Source of the DNA: Polyangia bacterium | GTDB lineage: Bacteria; Myxococcota_A; Polyangia; Nannocystales; Nannocystaceae | Length of the DNA: 64,000 nucleotides | Assembly: GCA_030424595.1 (NCBI GenBank) | Contig: JAUHWG010000028.1 | Span: forward strand, 1 to 64,000 | Direction of reading: 5' to 3' | Shown: positions 9,558 to 17,843 of the stretch, piece after piece | Position numbering within the stretch: the stretch's first letter is position 1 | How the letters are laid out: each line of letters starts with the position of its first letter | Translations under genes and position numbers: made by a program | The notes under the pieces: model-generated | Database searches by the model: none | What the model saw: the letters and a program-made list of their open reading frames with translations, nothing else | Told to the model about the DNA's origin: nothing

Positions 9558-11702
9558 ATGCTACGAAACACCCCACATACAGCAACCTCCGGACGTGCGC
9601 TCCGTCGCACCGGGCTCGTCGGCGCGGGCGTCCTCCTCGCGCTCGCCACCGGCTGCACATCGCAATGCCTAGACGATGGGGTCGCCTGGACCCAGAAGAA
9701 GGACGCATGCGGCGTCGCCTCGGCCACCGACTCCAACACGGCGACCGAGTCCGACACCGCGACGATGTCCGCCACCGAGTCCGCGACGATGACCGCCACC
9801 GAGTCCGACTCGGGCTCGATGTCCAACTCGGACAGCGAGGGCAGCGATCAGCTCTGCAAGGACGCGGACATGGACGGTCAGGGCGACCCCGACGATTGCA
9901 TGCCCGGGGACGGCGACAACCCGCCACCAGGCTATGTCCCCAACGACGACGACTGCGACGACACCGACCCCGACACCTACAAGGGGGCGGCGGAGCTCGA
10001 GGATCCCGACGCGTGCATGACCGACAAGGACGGCGACGGTTGGGGCGAGCCCAATCCTGCGCCGGGCGTGGTCCCCGGGACAGACTGCCTCGACAGCAAC
10101 GAGTTCGCGTTCCCAGGCGCTGCGGAGCTCGAGGACGAGAAGGCGTGCATGGAGGACGCCGACGAGGACGGCTGGGGCGACACGATGCCGCCGGACGGCG
10201 TCGACCCGGGCATGGACTGCAATGACGACGACTCCGCCACCTTCCCCGGCGCCGCCGAGAACGAGGAGGGCATGGAGTGCAAGACCGACAAGGACGGCGA
10301 CGGCTTCGGCGACATGGACCCGGCGCCCGGAGCTGTCCCCGGTGAGGACTGCGACGACGACAACGTGTTCACGTTCCCCGGCGCGGCGCCGAACGACGAT
10401 CCCGAGGCCTGCATGAAGGACGAGGACGGCGATGATTGGGGCGACGTGGACGTGCCAGGCGGGGTCGATCCCGGCACCGACTGCGATGATATGAACGAGT
10501 TCACCTTCCCGGGTGCGGCGCAAAACGAGGTCGACAACCTGGAGTGCATGCGCGACGTCGACGACGACGGCTTCGGCGACGACAACCCGCCGGACGGCGT
10601 GGTCCCAGGCGTCGACTGCAACGACACCGACGCCGAGGTGGTCGCCAACTGCGTCGACTGCGAGCCCGAGCAGCTCTTCTGCCAGGACGAGAACGTCCAC
10701 CTCTGCAACATGGGCGGGACCGGCTCGAAGCTCGAGGAGACCTGCGAGTTCGGCTGCGACGAAGAAGAGGCCGCCTGCATCGAGATCCTGACGGTCGACG
10801 CCGGCGAGTCGGTCTGCATCGACCAGGGGGCGATGGCCCAGCTCCAAGCGGTGGCGATGGGCGGCGACGGGATGTACTCCTGGGACTGGACCCCGGCGGA
10901 CACACTCGACGACCCGAACATCGACGCCCCGCTCGCGACACCCGCCGGAGCGACGACCTACACGGTCACCGTCACCGACGGCAACAACGACATGGCCAGC
11001 GACAACGTCTCGGTCTTCATCAAGGACGCCTCGCTGATCCTAGACGACGTCTCCTGCAAGATCACCAACTTCGAGTGGGGCGGACCTCCGACGGTCAACT
11101 GGGACTGGAACCCGAACCCCGGCGAGCTGTGCCAGCTCAGCAACTCGACGCCGACGGCCCGCTTTTGCGGCTGGTCGCTCGACAACGCCAACATCCAGGG
11201 GCGCTTCCAGATCAAGACCGGGGCCGACGACGACTATGTCGGCTTCCTGTGGGGCATCCAGCCCTTCGACCAGATGACCATGGAGCCCGAGCAGTTCTAC
11301 TTCATGGGCTGGAAGCAGGCGAACCAGCTCGGCTTTTGCGGCAATGACTCGCCGCAGTCCGGCCGCGCGGGGATCATCGTCAAGCGGATCGACGTCAAGG
11401 ACGCGATGAACGCTCCGCTGACCTGCGCGGACTTCCACGACCCGAACGACACCATGAACTCGGTGACGTTGGCGGACGAGGACGAGTTCAGCGACGTGGG
11501 CTGGCTCGACAACGTGCCCTACATCTTCGACCTGACGCACACGCCGATGGGCTTCACGGTGAAGGTGATCCGCGAGGACAACATGGTGGTCGTGGCGGAG
11601 AAGGAGTTCATGGACGACACCTTCCCGAACGGGCAGGTCGGGTTCTACGCCTTCTCGCAGCAGAACGCCTGCTTCTCGCAGTTCAAGACCAGCTGCCTGT
11701 AA
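9558..11702 (+). CDS. secreted MopE-type metal-binding repeat protein with thrombospondin C-terminal-like domain
   Basis: 714 residues. The lipobox (LALATGC) is followed by a Thr/Ser/Asp linker. About six units of roughly 42 residues then run to about residue 375. Each has a D.DGDG.GD loop, a VPG.DCDD motif and usually FPGAAE, the putative metal-binding motif known from MopE-like proteins; calcium or copper binding is inferred. A PKD/Ig-like domain follows (about 410-490, with ATTYTVTVTDG). The C-terminal about 220 residues resemble the thrombospondin C-terminal lectin-like domain (DDYVGFLWGIQ, FYFMGWKQ, GQVGFYAFSQQNACF). Probably a cell-surface or matrix adhesin. The ATG at 9558 was chosen over an in-frame GTG at 9552. 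Confidence 0.87.
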   Translation: MLRNTPHTATSGRALRRTGLVGAGVLLALATGCTSQCLDDGVAWTQKKDACGVASATDSNTATESDTATMSATESATMTATESDSGSMSNSDSEGSDQLCKDADMDGQGDPDDCMPGDGDNPPPGYVPNDDDCDDTDPDTYKGAAELEDPDACMTDKDGDGWGEPNPAPGVVPGTDCLDSNEFAFPGAAELEDEKACMEDADEDGWGDTMPPDGVDPGMDCNDDDSATFPGAAENEEGMECKTDKDGDGFGDMDPAPGAVPGEDCDDDNVFTFPGAAPNDDPEACMKDEDGDDWGDVDVPGGVDPGTDCDDMNEFTFPGAAQNEVDNLECMRDVDDDGFGDDNPPDGVVPGVDCNDTDAEVVANCVDCEPEQLFCQDENVHLCNMGGTGSKLEETCEFGCDEEEAACIEILTVDAGESVCIDQGAMAQLQAVAMGGDGMYSWDWTPADTLDDPNIDAPLATPAGATTYTVTVTDGNNDMASDNVSVFIKDASLILDDVSCKITNFEWGGPPTVNWDWNPNPGELCQLSNSTPTARFCGWSLDNANIQGRFQIKTGADDDYVGFLWGIQPFDQMTMEPEQFYFMGWKQANQLGFCGNDSPQSGRAGIIVKRIDVKDAMNAPLTCADFHDPNDTMNSVTLADEDEFSDVGWLDNVPYIFDLTHTPMGFTVKVIREDNMVVVAEKEFMDDTFPNGQVGFYAFSQQNACFSQFKTSCL

Positions 11703-11730
11703 AAGCAGACGCTAGCAGCCGCGAGAACGG

Positions 11731-11760
11731 GACGGGCGACGCCTTCGGGCGGCGCCCGTC
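11731..11760 (+). terminator. hairpin terminator with TTCG loop
   Basis: Inverted arms GACGGGCGACGCC and GGCGGCGCCCGTC (12 of 13 pairs) enclose the stable tetraloop TTCG, 29 bp after the stop codon of the MopE-type gene. No T-run follows, which is common in very GC-rich genomes. Confidence 0.65.
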
Positions 11761-11834
11761 CGCGCGTCCAGCAGCCCCATCGCCGCAGCTCCAAGCGACC
11801 CAGCTCAGCGCCGAGGTCGCCACTCTTCGGGCCG

Positions 11835-11902
11835 CAAGCTCCTCGTCGCCCTGCCGAACCGGGCGAGCGACGAGGAGGGATCGCCCTCAAGCGACTAGCC
11901 CT
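11835..11902 (+). pseudogene. mobile-element remnant ending in the motif shared with 34200-34231
   Basis: One frame ends KLLVALPNRASDEEGSPSSD then TAG. Bases 11871-11902 are identical (32 bp) to 34200-34231, where the frame reads as an integrase core-binding fragment. Similarity fades upstream over about 40 bp. No start or complete gene is present, so this is read as debris of the same element. The rest of 11703-12039 holds only the terminator and a coding-like scrap near 11970-12030 (ELESTNAKIQALKKRR, transposase-like at best). Confidence 0.45.
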
Positions 11903-12039
11903 GAAATAGGCGCTGCTGTGGGGCCTCCTCGACAACCCGCGTAGAATCGTCAGTGACACGGGGTTCGCGCTTCGGAGCTGGAGTCGACCAACGCCAAGAT
12001 CCAGGCGCTCAAGAAGCGCAGACAGGCGACAGAAGGCGT

Positions 12040-12336
12040 TCAGGAGCCGGATACTGCCCGCCGTTGCTCGAATACTCGAATCTCATCCTCAACAGGTAGA
12101 GCAGTTCCGAGCCGAGTGATCATTGACGTAGCCGCCTCAAATACGACAGGACCGTTACCGCAGAGTCCATCGAGCACATTCTGAGTTTCGAGATACCTCT
12201 CCGAGTTGTAGAAGAAGACCCAGCCGTAGGGCTTTACGATTGTCTCGTCATCCAGAATAACCAGTCGGCCACCTGAATTCTTGTGCATGCTGTTGAGCTC
12301 ATCGAGCACGATCTGTCTTGCTTGGCTCTTGTCCAT
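12040..12336 (-). CDS. Imm35/YrhB-like immunity protein
   Basis: 98 residues. The pattern GWVFFYNSERYLETQN, GNGPVVFEA and the final LGTALPVEDEIRVFEQ matches the Imm35 (YrhB) family, small cytoplasmic proteins that often neutralise polymorphic toxins. No toxin gene is adjacent; upstream lies mobile-element debris and downstream a cupin. A sampled 60 bases are about 52% GC, well below the surroundings, suggesting horizontal transfer. It may protect against toxins of neighbours or be left over from a lost toxin-immunity pair. The family call is by pattern only. Confidence 0.75.
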   Translation of the reverse strand: MDKSQARQIVLDELNSMHKNSGGRLVILDDETIVKPYGWVFFYNSERYLETQNVLDGLCGNGPVVFEAATSMITRLGTALPVEDEIRVFEQRRAVSGS

Positions 12337-12493
12337 TCAACTGCTCGCCTCTAGTTCGTCCGCAGCAGGTGGAGCCCACTATACCGTACATCTCCTGAGG
12401 CCAAGGACAGAGCTGCCCCGCTGGCACCATCAGGCGAGCGGCCGATGAGCGAAGCCCCTTGACCCCGAGCGATGTCGCGCTGAGACTCGCTCG

Positions 12494-12895
12494 ATGGTCA
12501 GCGACGCATTCTCTCTCGCCGAACGGCCGGTCCATCTCGACCTCGGCGCCCGCGCTCTCGTCCAGGAACGCTTCACCGGCACACCTGCCTGGTATGCGTC
12601 GTACGGGGCTCGAACCGCGGCGGACGGGGAGGAGGGGCGCCTGGTCAGCCTCCACACATTCAGCGAGCCCTGGACGAGCTGGGAGATGCACCCCCGGGGC
12701 GAGGAGCTGGTGGTCTGCGTCGCCGGGCGGATCACCCTCATCCAGGAGGTCGACGGCGAGGCCAAGAGCGTGACCCTGGGCGAGGGTGAGGCCGTGATCA
12801 ACCCCGCTGGCGTGTGGCACACCGCCGACGTCGACGGTAGCGCGACGGCCCTCTTCATCACCGCCGGCGTCGGCACCGAGGTCCGCCCGCGCTAA
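12494..12895 (+). CDS. cupin-domain protein
   Basis: 133 residues, a single small beta-barrel. Cupin motif 1 is seen as WEMHPRGEELVVCVAGR and motif 2 as INPAGVWHTADVDG; His and Glu of these motifs would bind a metal. Such proteins include enzymes, isomerases and sugar-binding regulators, and nothing here specifies the substrate. The ATG at 12494 is the only good start. It stands alone, on the opposite strand from the immunity gene. Confidence 0.85.
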   Translation: MVSDAFSLAERPVHLDLGARALVQERFTGTPAWYASYGARTAADGEEGRLVSLHTFSEPWTSWEMHPRGEELVVCVAGRITLIQEVDGEAKSVTLGEGEAVINPAGVWHTADVDGSATALFITAGVGTEVRPR

Positions 12896-13036
12896 GGCGC
12901 CGGCCGTTGGCGGCCTTGACTTCGCGGAGCGTGGGTGACAGTCCCCCGCCGAGACGACCGCGGAGCCCGGCTGCGAGCGTCCGCGCGCCTCCTCCGAGTC
13001 CGGTCGTAGTGGTGCGGCCGACCGGCGGTCGCGGCT

Positions 13037-14416
13037 ATGCTGTCGGACCCGGCGGCCAAGATGTCCGAAGAAGCTGTCCCCAAGGCCGACGCGGCCGCCC
13101 GCCTGCCGACCCTAGCGGTGGCGACCATCGGTCACGTGGGCTGCGGCAAGTCGAGCGTCGTCGCGGGGCTCACCCTGATCGCCGCACGCCTCCCCGGCTA
13201 CGAGGCGGTCTACCGCTCGGTCTGGGAGCTCGATCGCCGCGGCGGCAGCCCGCCGCTCCTGCGCTCGAGCCTCCTCAGCGAGCGCGACGCCGTCCGCCGG
13301 GCGGACCGCGAAATTCAGCCGCCGGAGACGCTGACCATCCGCGGCGCCAAGGAGGTCATCGGCCTGCCGAGCCGGCGGATCGTCGCGGTCGACTGCCCCG
13401 GGCGCCGCCCGTGGCTCAAGAACGTCGCCCGCGGCCTCGCCGTCGCCGACGCCCTCCTCCTCGTCGTCTCGGCCCCCGAGTCCGTCCAGAGCCAGACCGA
13501 GGAGCACCTCCAGCTCGCCCGCGCCCTCGGCCTCGAGCAGGTCGTCGTCTTCCTCAACAAATGCGACGAGGTCTTCGACCTCGAGTGGCTCGATCTCGTC
13601 GAGCGTGACGTCCGGGAGTCCCTCGATCGCTGCGGCTTCGACGGCGACGCGACGCGGATCCTCCGCGGCGCCGCCGGCCAGGTGATCGCCGGCGAGGACG
13701 CGTGGGAGGCGAGCCTGCGCGACCTCCTCGGCGCCCTCGAGACCGACCTCGAGGTGCCCGCGCGGGTCGTCGAGGGTCCGCCGCTCCTCTACATCGACCG
13801 CTTCTACCGCGCGCGCCGACCGAACCACCGCGTGCTCGTCGAGGGCCGCGTGCTCCGGGGGTCGATCGCCGCCGGCGATCGCCTGCAGCTCCGCGGCCTC
13901 GGCCTCGAGACGGGGGTCAGCGTCGGCAGCATCGAGAACTTCAACCGGCGGATCGAGCGGGCGAGCGCCGGCGATCAGATCGGCATGCTCCTCTACCAAC
14001 CCGACGGTGATCTCCGCGCCGACCGGCTGCGCGTTGGCCAGGCCGTCGTCGATCCGCGCGCGCCCGACGTGCCGCTGCTGGCCCGGCTCGAGGTCGAGAT
14101 TACGCTCCTCGGGCCGACGCTGAACGGCCGGCCGACGCCCCTCGGCGACGGCCACGACCTCATGTGCATCTTCGGGACCGTGCTCCTCAGCGGCTGTGTC
14201 TTCCTCGAGGGGCGGCCGCCGATCGCCGCCGGTGAGCGCGGCCGCGCGCGGATCCACCTCCGCGGCAACGCCCACCTCGAGCCCGGCATGACCTTCGCCC
14301 TGCACGACGGCCACCAGGGCCCGTGGGACAGCAAGGAGCCCCACAAGGCGTGCTGGGGCGGCCTCGTCGGCCGCGGCCGGATCCTCGCCGCGGAGCCGAC
14401 GCGGCCGGCCGAGTAG
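13037..14416 (+). CDS. divergent EF-Tu/EF-1A-like GTPase
   Basis: 459 residues (an ATG at 13061 would give 451). The G1 P-loop is GHVGCGKSS (about 32-40), G3 is DCPG (119-122) and G4 is NKCD (174-177). Domains 2 and 3 of elongation-factor type follow (LYIDRFYRARRPNHRVLVEGRVLRGSI; RGNAHLEPGMTFAL), with the length of EF-Tu. The residue after DCPG is Arg (DCPGRRPWLKN) where EF-Tu has the catalytic His (DCPGHADY), so hydrolysis may be slow or altered. It is therefore unlikely to be the housekeeping factor; a specialised translational or regulatory GTPase is more likely. Neighbours give no clue. The downstream M16 fragment is unrelated. Confidence 0.85.
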   Translation: MLSDPAAKMSEEAVPKADAAARLPTLAVATIGHVGCGKSSVVAGLTLIAARLPGYEAVYRSVWELDRRGGSPPLLRSSLLSERDAVRRADREIQPPETLTIRGAKEVIGLPSRRIVAVDCPGRRPWLKNVARGLAVADALLLVVSAPESVQSQTEEHLQLARALGLEQVVVFLNKCDEVFDLEWLDLVERDVRESLDRCGFDGDATRILRGAAGQVIAGEDAWEASLRDLLGALETDLEVPARVVEGPPLLYIDRFYRARRPNHRVLVEGRVLRGSIAAGDRLQLRGLGLETGVSVGSIENFNRRIERASAGDQIGMLLYQPDGDLRADRLRVGQAVVDPRAPDVPLLARLEVEITLLGPTLNGRPTPLGDGHDLMCIFGTVLLSGCVFLEGRPPIAAGERGRARIHLRGNAHLEPGMTFALHDGHQGPWDSKEPHKACWGGLVGRGRILAAEPTRPAE

Positions 14417-14419
14417 GGT

Positions 14420-14605
14420 CGTTCCCTGCCTCCTTGCGTCGGTTACGTCGCCCTCGCCGGCGCTCGTCGCCAGACCAGCGCCGAGCTCTTCGATCCCCGA
14501 GACCTCGTGATCATCCTCGTCGGCGATCCGGATCTGATCCGCGACCAGCTCGCTCGGCTCAAGCTCGGACCGCTTGTGATCCTCGACCCCGAGCGCAAGC
14601 CTTGA
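14420..14605 (+). pseudogene. C-terminal fragment of an M16 (insulinase-like) peptidase
   Basis: A 61-codon frame without a start ends in AELFDPRDLVIILVGDPDLI, then DQLARLKLGPLVILDPERKP and TGA. This resembles the C-terminus of M16 zinc peptidases, where a (V/I)VGD strand is followed by a Leu-rich helix and a VLDP ending. The remaining about 400 residues are missing, replaced by the 3' end of the GTPase gene. It is a decayed remnant. Confidence 0.6.
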
Positions 14606-14753
14606 GATGTCCCTTCATACAGATAGAGGGAGCCGCGAGCTGGGGGGCTCGGAGCGAATGGATGGACGCTCGCCGCGAGCGCGGGGGCGAGGTCGTCGAC
14701 CTCGACCCCGACCCCGCGACGCAGGGGAGCGGCGAGCCAAAGCTGGGCGTCCA

Positions 14754-17519
14754 CTACTGGACGATGAAGCGCTCCTCTGCGCCGAGGGTGGTCGTCTGCG
14801 CGGCGTTGTGGGTGCTGGAGTCGATCCTGAGGTAGGTGCCGAGGGGTCGGCTCTGGAAGGACCAGGTCCCCGTGGAGCCGTCGAAGGTCGGGCTCCAACG
14901 GGCCCGCGAGTCGGGGGCCTTGCTCTCGCGGACGGCCGCGTCCTGTCCGCCCGAGCGCGCCGAGAGGAAGCCGCTGGTCTCGTTGCTCCGCAGGCGGACG
15001 ACGCGGTTGGTGCACTTGACGTGCCACGTCGTGTCCGCGGTCGCGCTCGATCCGACGGCTCCGTCGAGCCCGCTGTCGAGGTAGCGGTCGTTGTCGGCGC
15101 TGCGGATCGTCACGTCGGCGCCGTCGTGGGCCCCGCAGAAGTCGTCCTTGTCGACGTCGACGACGTTGAGCAGCTTGGCCTCGCCGAGCTGCGGGCCGAC
15201 GTTGGTCCAGGGCACTTGGAGGTACTTGTCGCGACCCTTGTTCTTGAGCGCCCAGGCGCCGCTCTCGCTCCGCACCGGGATCCACTGCTGCTTGTCGGCT
15301 TGCGGGTTCGAGCCCTGGACGAGATCATCGTAGATGTTGGCCTTGAGGTAGGTGTCGTGGGCGCTGCGCAGCCAGATGAACTCCGCGCCGCTGCACTCGA
15401 CCGTCCACTGCTCCCAGTCGCCCGCGGTCGCGCTCTTGCCGACGCCACCGCCATCGCCGGCTCGAAGGAACTTGCCGCTTTGCTGGCTCTGGAGGGTGAC
15501 CGAGCGGCCGTCGAACTGGTTGCAGAAGCCCGGGTAGCCGCAGTCGGGGCTCTTCGGATGATCTCCGGGGTCACAGGCGCCGTCGCAGTCGGCGTTGGCC
15601 GGCAGCTCGCCGTCGCCGCAGACGCCGTCGATCTCGGCCTCGGGCCCCTCGCCGAGGTTCACGTCAGCCACGCCTGTCGGCAGCGCCGCGAGGTCGCCGT
15701 AGATCAGCGAGCTACCGCTGCCGCCGTTCGACAGCTTCACCCCGGTGTCGACGTCGATGTAGTTGTTGTTGGTGTAGGAGAGCCCGAGGAGCTTGCCGTC
15801 GATGCTGTTGGCGATGCCGTTTAGCGGCTGCGGTGAGTCGCCGGTGTGGACCGCCCTCCAGGTCGCGCCGTTCGGCGTCAGCGTGTAGAGCTCGGTGCCG
15901 CCGTTGACCATGGTGAAGCTCGTGCCTTCGGCGTTGTCGGCGGTAAGGTCCGAGAGGTGCGAGACGTCGAAGCTGGCGTCGTTGAAGTCGACGACCCCCT
16001 TGCATTCAATCAGGGCACCGGTGAGGATCGCCACTGTGCACAGCTCGTCGTTGACGTCGTCGAGCGCGTAGATCGTCCGCCCGTCATCGGCCGCGATGTT
16101 CGCGGCGCCGTGGAAGTGGCGGCCAGGGATCGTCGAGCCGACCACGTCGATGTCGCCGTTGCCCCAGAGGCCGACGAGCTTGGTCCCGCCGCCGACGAGG
16201 TCGTTGAGGAACCCGCGGAAGCCGAAGGCGCGGTGGCGGACGAAGCCGTCGAGCGACTCCTCCGCGGAGATCGACGTGTCGCCGCCGAAGGCGTTCGAGC
16301 CGACCGTGTCGCGATCCGTGAGCCCGACGGTCAGCGAGGGGTTTTGCCAGATGACGCCGACGTAGGTCTCGTCGACCTCAAAGTAGGGCGTCGCCGTGAC
16401 GAGCGAGTCGGGGGCGGTCTCGGGGTTGAGCTCGAAGCTCGCGCAGTCGGGGATGTTGGGGCCGCCGCCTTGGCCCATCCAGCAGTCGTCGTTGTTGCCC
16501 GGGGCGTCGTCGCAGTCGGTCAGCTGCTTCTGCCGGAGGTGGAAGCGCTCGACACAGCGGGCGCCTTCGGGGCCCCACTCCGCCTCCTTGTTGGTCGACG
16601 ATCCGTGGCGCTCCTGGTAGTTGATCCCGAGGGCGTCGCCGACGTAGATCAGCGTCCCGTTGAGGGTGTAGGGGGTGCCCTGCCCGGTGTAGTCGGCGCG
16701 CACCATCCGCGTGCAGGCCTGGTGGGCGTCGCTCGCCGCCGGGTCGTCGTTGCCGATCCGGTACCCCCAGGTCGCGCACTTCGCCAGCGCTGCGCGGTGG
16801 CAGGCGATCGTGATGTCGGTGCCGTCGCCGACCCGATCGCCGCTCTCGCTGTCCCAGGCGCCAGGGAGCAGCAGGGCCCCGACCGGCGCGCCGTCGCCGT
16901 CCGTACAGACCGCGAACTCGGGGGCGGTCCAGTCGTCGAGGTTCGGGTCCCAATAGGAGGTCGAGAAGACGTAGGAGTAGAGCTCGCCGCCGGTGTAGAT
17001 GCCGGCCGGCGTGCGCCGGACCTGGTGGATCGTCATCGCATAGGGTTGCGTCGTGTTCTCGTCGATGTCGGCGCTGAAGGTCCAGGTCGTGCCCTCGACC
17101 TCGGTGCCGCGGATGATCTCGTCGGACTCGGTCGTCAGCGTCAGCTCGCCGGTGACGCCGTCTACCGAGAGCGCCTTGATCGGCTGCTGGCCGGCGAGGG
17201 TCCCGGTCTCGACCGAGGTCAGGCGGAGCCCGTCGACGACGCCCCCGTCGAGGTCGATCCCGTTCATCATGAAGCCGTTCATCATGAAGCCGTTCATCAT
17301 GAAGCCGTTCATCATGAAGCCGTTCATCATGAAGCCGTTCATCATGAAGCCGTTCATCATGAAGCCGTTCATCATGAAGCCGTTGTCGTGGGAGTCGCGG
17401 AAGCTCGGCGCGTCCTCGCGGTCGGTGTAGGCGTCGGTCGCGGCGTCGCAGCCCCCCGAGACGGGGACAAGAGTCGCGAGCAAGAGCGCGCGTGCGGTAG
17501 CGTATGTGTGACGGTTCAT
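14754..17519 (-). CDS. large lipoprotein: NGFMM repeats, ADYC-like domain, two beta-trefoils
   Basis: About 921 residues from the ATG at 17519, chosen because MNRHTYATARALLLATL starts a signal peptide with lipobox VSGGC and GGGGAG lies upstream. Eight GFMMN units follow at about residues 47-86. The middle contains a conserved Cys-rich domain (CHRAALAKCATWGYRIG, CTRMVRADYTGQG) resembling the ADYC domain of myxobacterial secreted proteins. A propeller-like stretch with DGWG-style repeats follows. The C-terminal 260 residues hold two fascin/ricin-like beta-trefoils (VTLQSQQSGKFLRA, VTIRSADNDRYLD). It is probably an outer-surface protein with carbohydrate or actin-like ligand binding; the ligand is not inferable. 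Confidence 0.82.
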   Translation of the reverse strand: MNRHTYATARALLLATLVPVSGGCDAATDAYTDREDAPSFRDSHDNGFMMNGFMMNGFMMNGFMMNGFMMNGFMMNGFMMNGFMMNGIDLDGGVVDGLRLTSVETGTLAGQQPIKALSVDGVTGELTLTTESDEIIRGTEVEGTTWTFSADIDENTTQPYAMTIHQVRRTPAGIYTGGELYSYVFSTSYWDPNLDDWTAPEFAVCTDGDGAPVGALLLPGAWDSESGDRVGDGTDITIACHRAALAKCATWGYRIGNDDPAASDAHQACTRMVRADYTGQGTPYTLNGTLIYVGDALGINYQERHGSSTNKEAEWGPEGARCVERFHLRQKQLTDCDDAPGNNDDCWMGQGGGPNIPDCASFELNPETAPDSLVTATPYFEVDETYVGVIWQNPSLTVGLTDRDTVGSNAFGGDTSISAEESLDGFVRHRAFGFRGFLNDLVGGGTKLVGLWGNGDIDVVGSTIPGRHFHGAANIAADDGRTIYALDDVNDELCTVAILTGALIECKGVVDFNDASFDVSHLSDLTADNAEGTSFTMVNGGTELYTLTPNGATWRAVHTGDSPQPLNGIANSIDGKLLGLSYTNNNYIDVDTGVKLSNGGSGSSLIYGDLAALPTGVADVNLGEGPEAEIDGVCGDGELPANADCDGACDPGDHPKSPDCGYPGFCNQFDGRSVTLQSQQSGKFLRAGDGGGVGKSATAGDWEQWTVECSGAEFIWLRSAHDTYLKANIYDDLVQGSNPQADKQQWIPVRSESGAWALKNKGRDKYLQVPWTNVGPQLGEAKLLNVVDVDKDDFCGAHDGADVTIRSADNDRYLDSGLDGAVGSSATADTTWHVKCTNRVVRLRSNETSGFLSARSGGQDAAVRESKAPDSRARWSPTFDGSTGTWSFQSRPLGTYLRIDSSTHNAAQTTTLGAEERFIVQ
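17262..17381 (-). repeat. 15-bp coding tandem repeat, eight units (NGFMM)
   Basis: The unit GTTCATCATGAAGCC (plus strand) is repeated eight times without visible variation, encoding GFMMN in the lipoprotein. Perfect repetition at the DNA level allows slippage that would change repeat number in frame. Confidence 0.95.
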
Positions 17520-17843
17520 CGGATGTCTCCCCGGCGAGCTGCGTGCGCCCGCCTCTACACTGGGAATGTCGACCTGCTGCGCTCTGATCACGGACGCCTC
17601 AACTTTTTCTTCGGGCATTCCCGCGCCCCTCGGATCCAGGGGAGCGGCCCAGCACCGCCCCCTCGTTCTCCGATCACCCTAGAGCGCGGGCGTGCCGGCT
17701 CGCCGTCGTCGATCCGTCAGCGCGCTGTCGAAAGAACACGACACCGCCTGTCGAAGGGCTCGGCGCTGAGAAGGCCCCCCCCGACCGCCGGCCTCTTCAG
17801 CCCCGAGAAGTTCGGGGCAGAGCCGCGCGACGCCGGAATAGGC
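17520..17843. other. 324-bp gene-free stretch
   Basis: It lies between two minus-strand genes. The part nearest 17519 should hold the lipoprotein promoter; an A/T-rich patch (ACTTTTTCTTC) sits at 17600-17613, but I cannot assign -35/-10 boxes. The end near 17800 holds the terminator-like hairpin of the response regulator. Confidence 0.5.
17800..17818 (-). terminator. hairpin downstream of the response regulator
   Basis: A perfect 7-bp stem GCCCCGA/TCGGGGC with a 5-base loop lies 26 bp beyond the regulator's stop codon. Confidence 0.5.

Noticed and set aside
17262..17381. CRISPR array
   Set aside because: Units are 15 bp, in frame, without spacers, and encode NGFMM.
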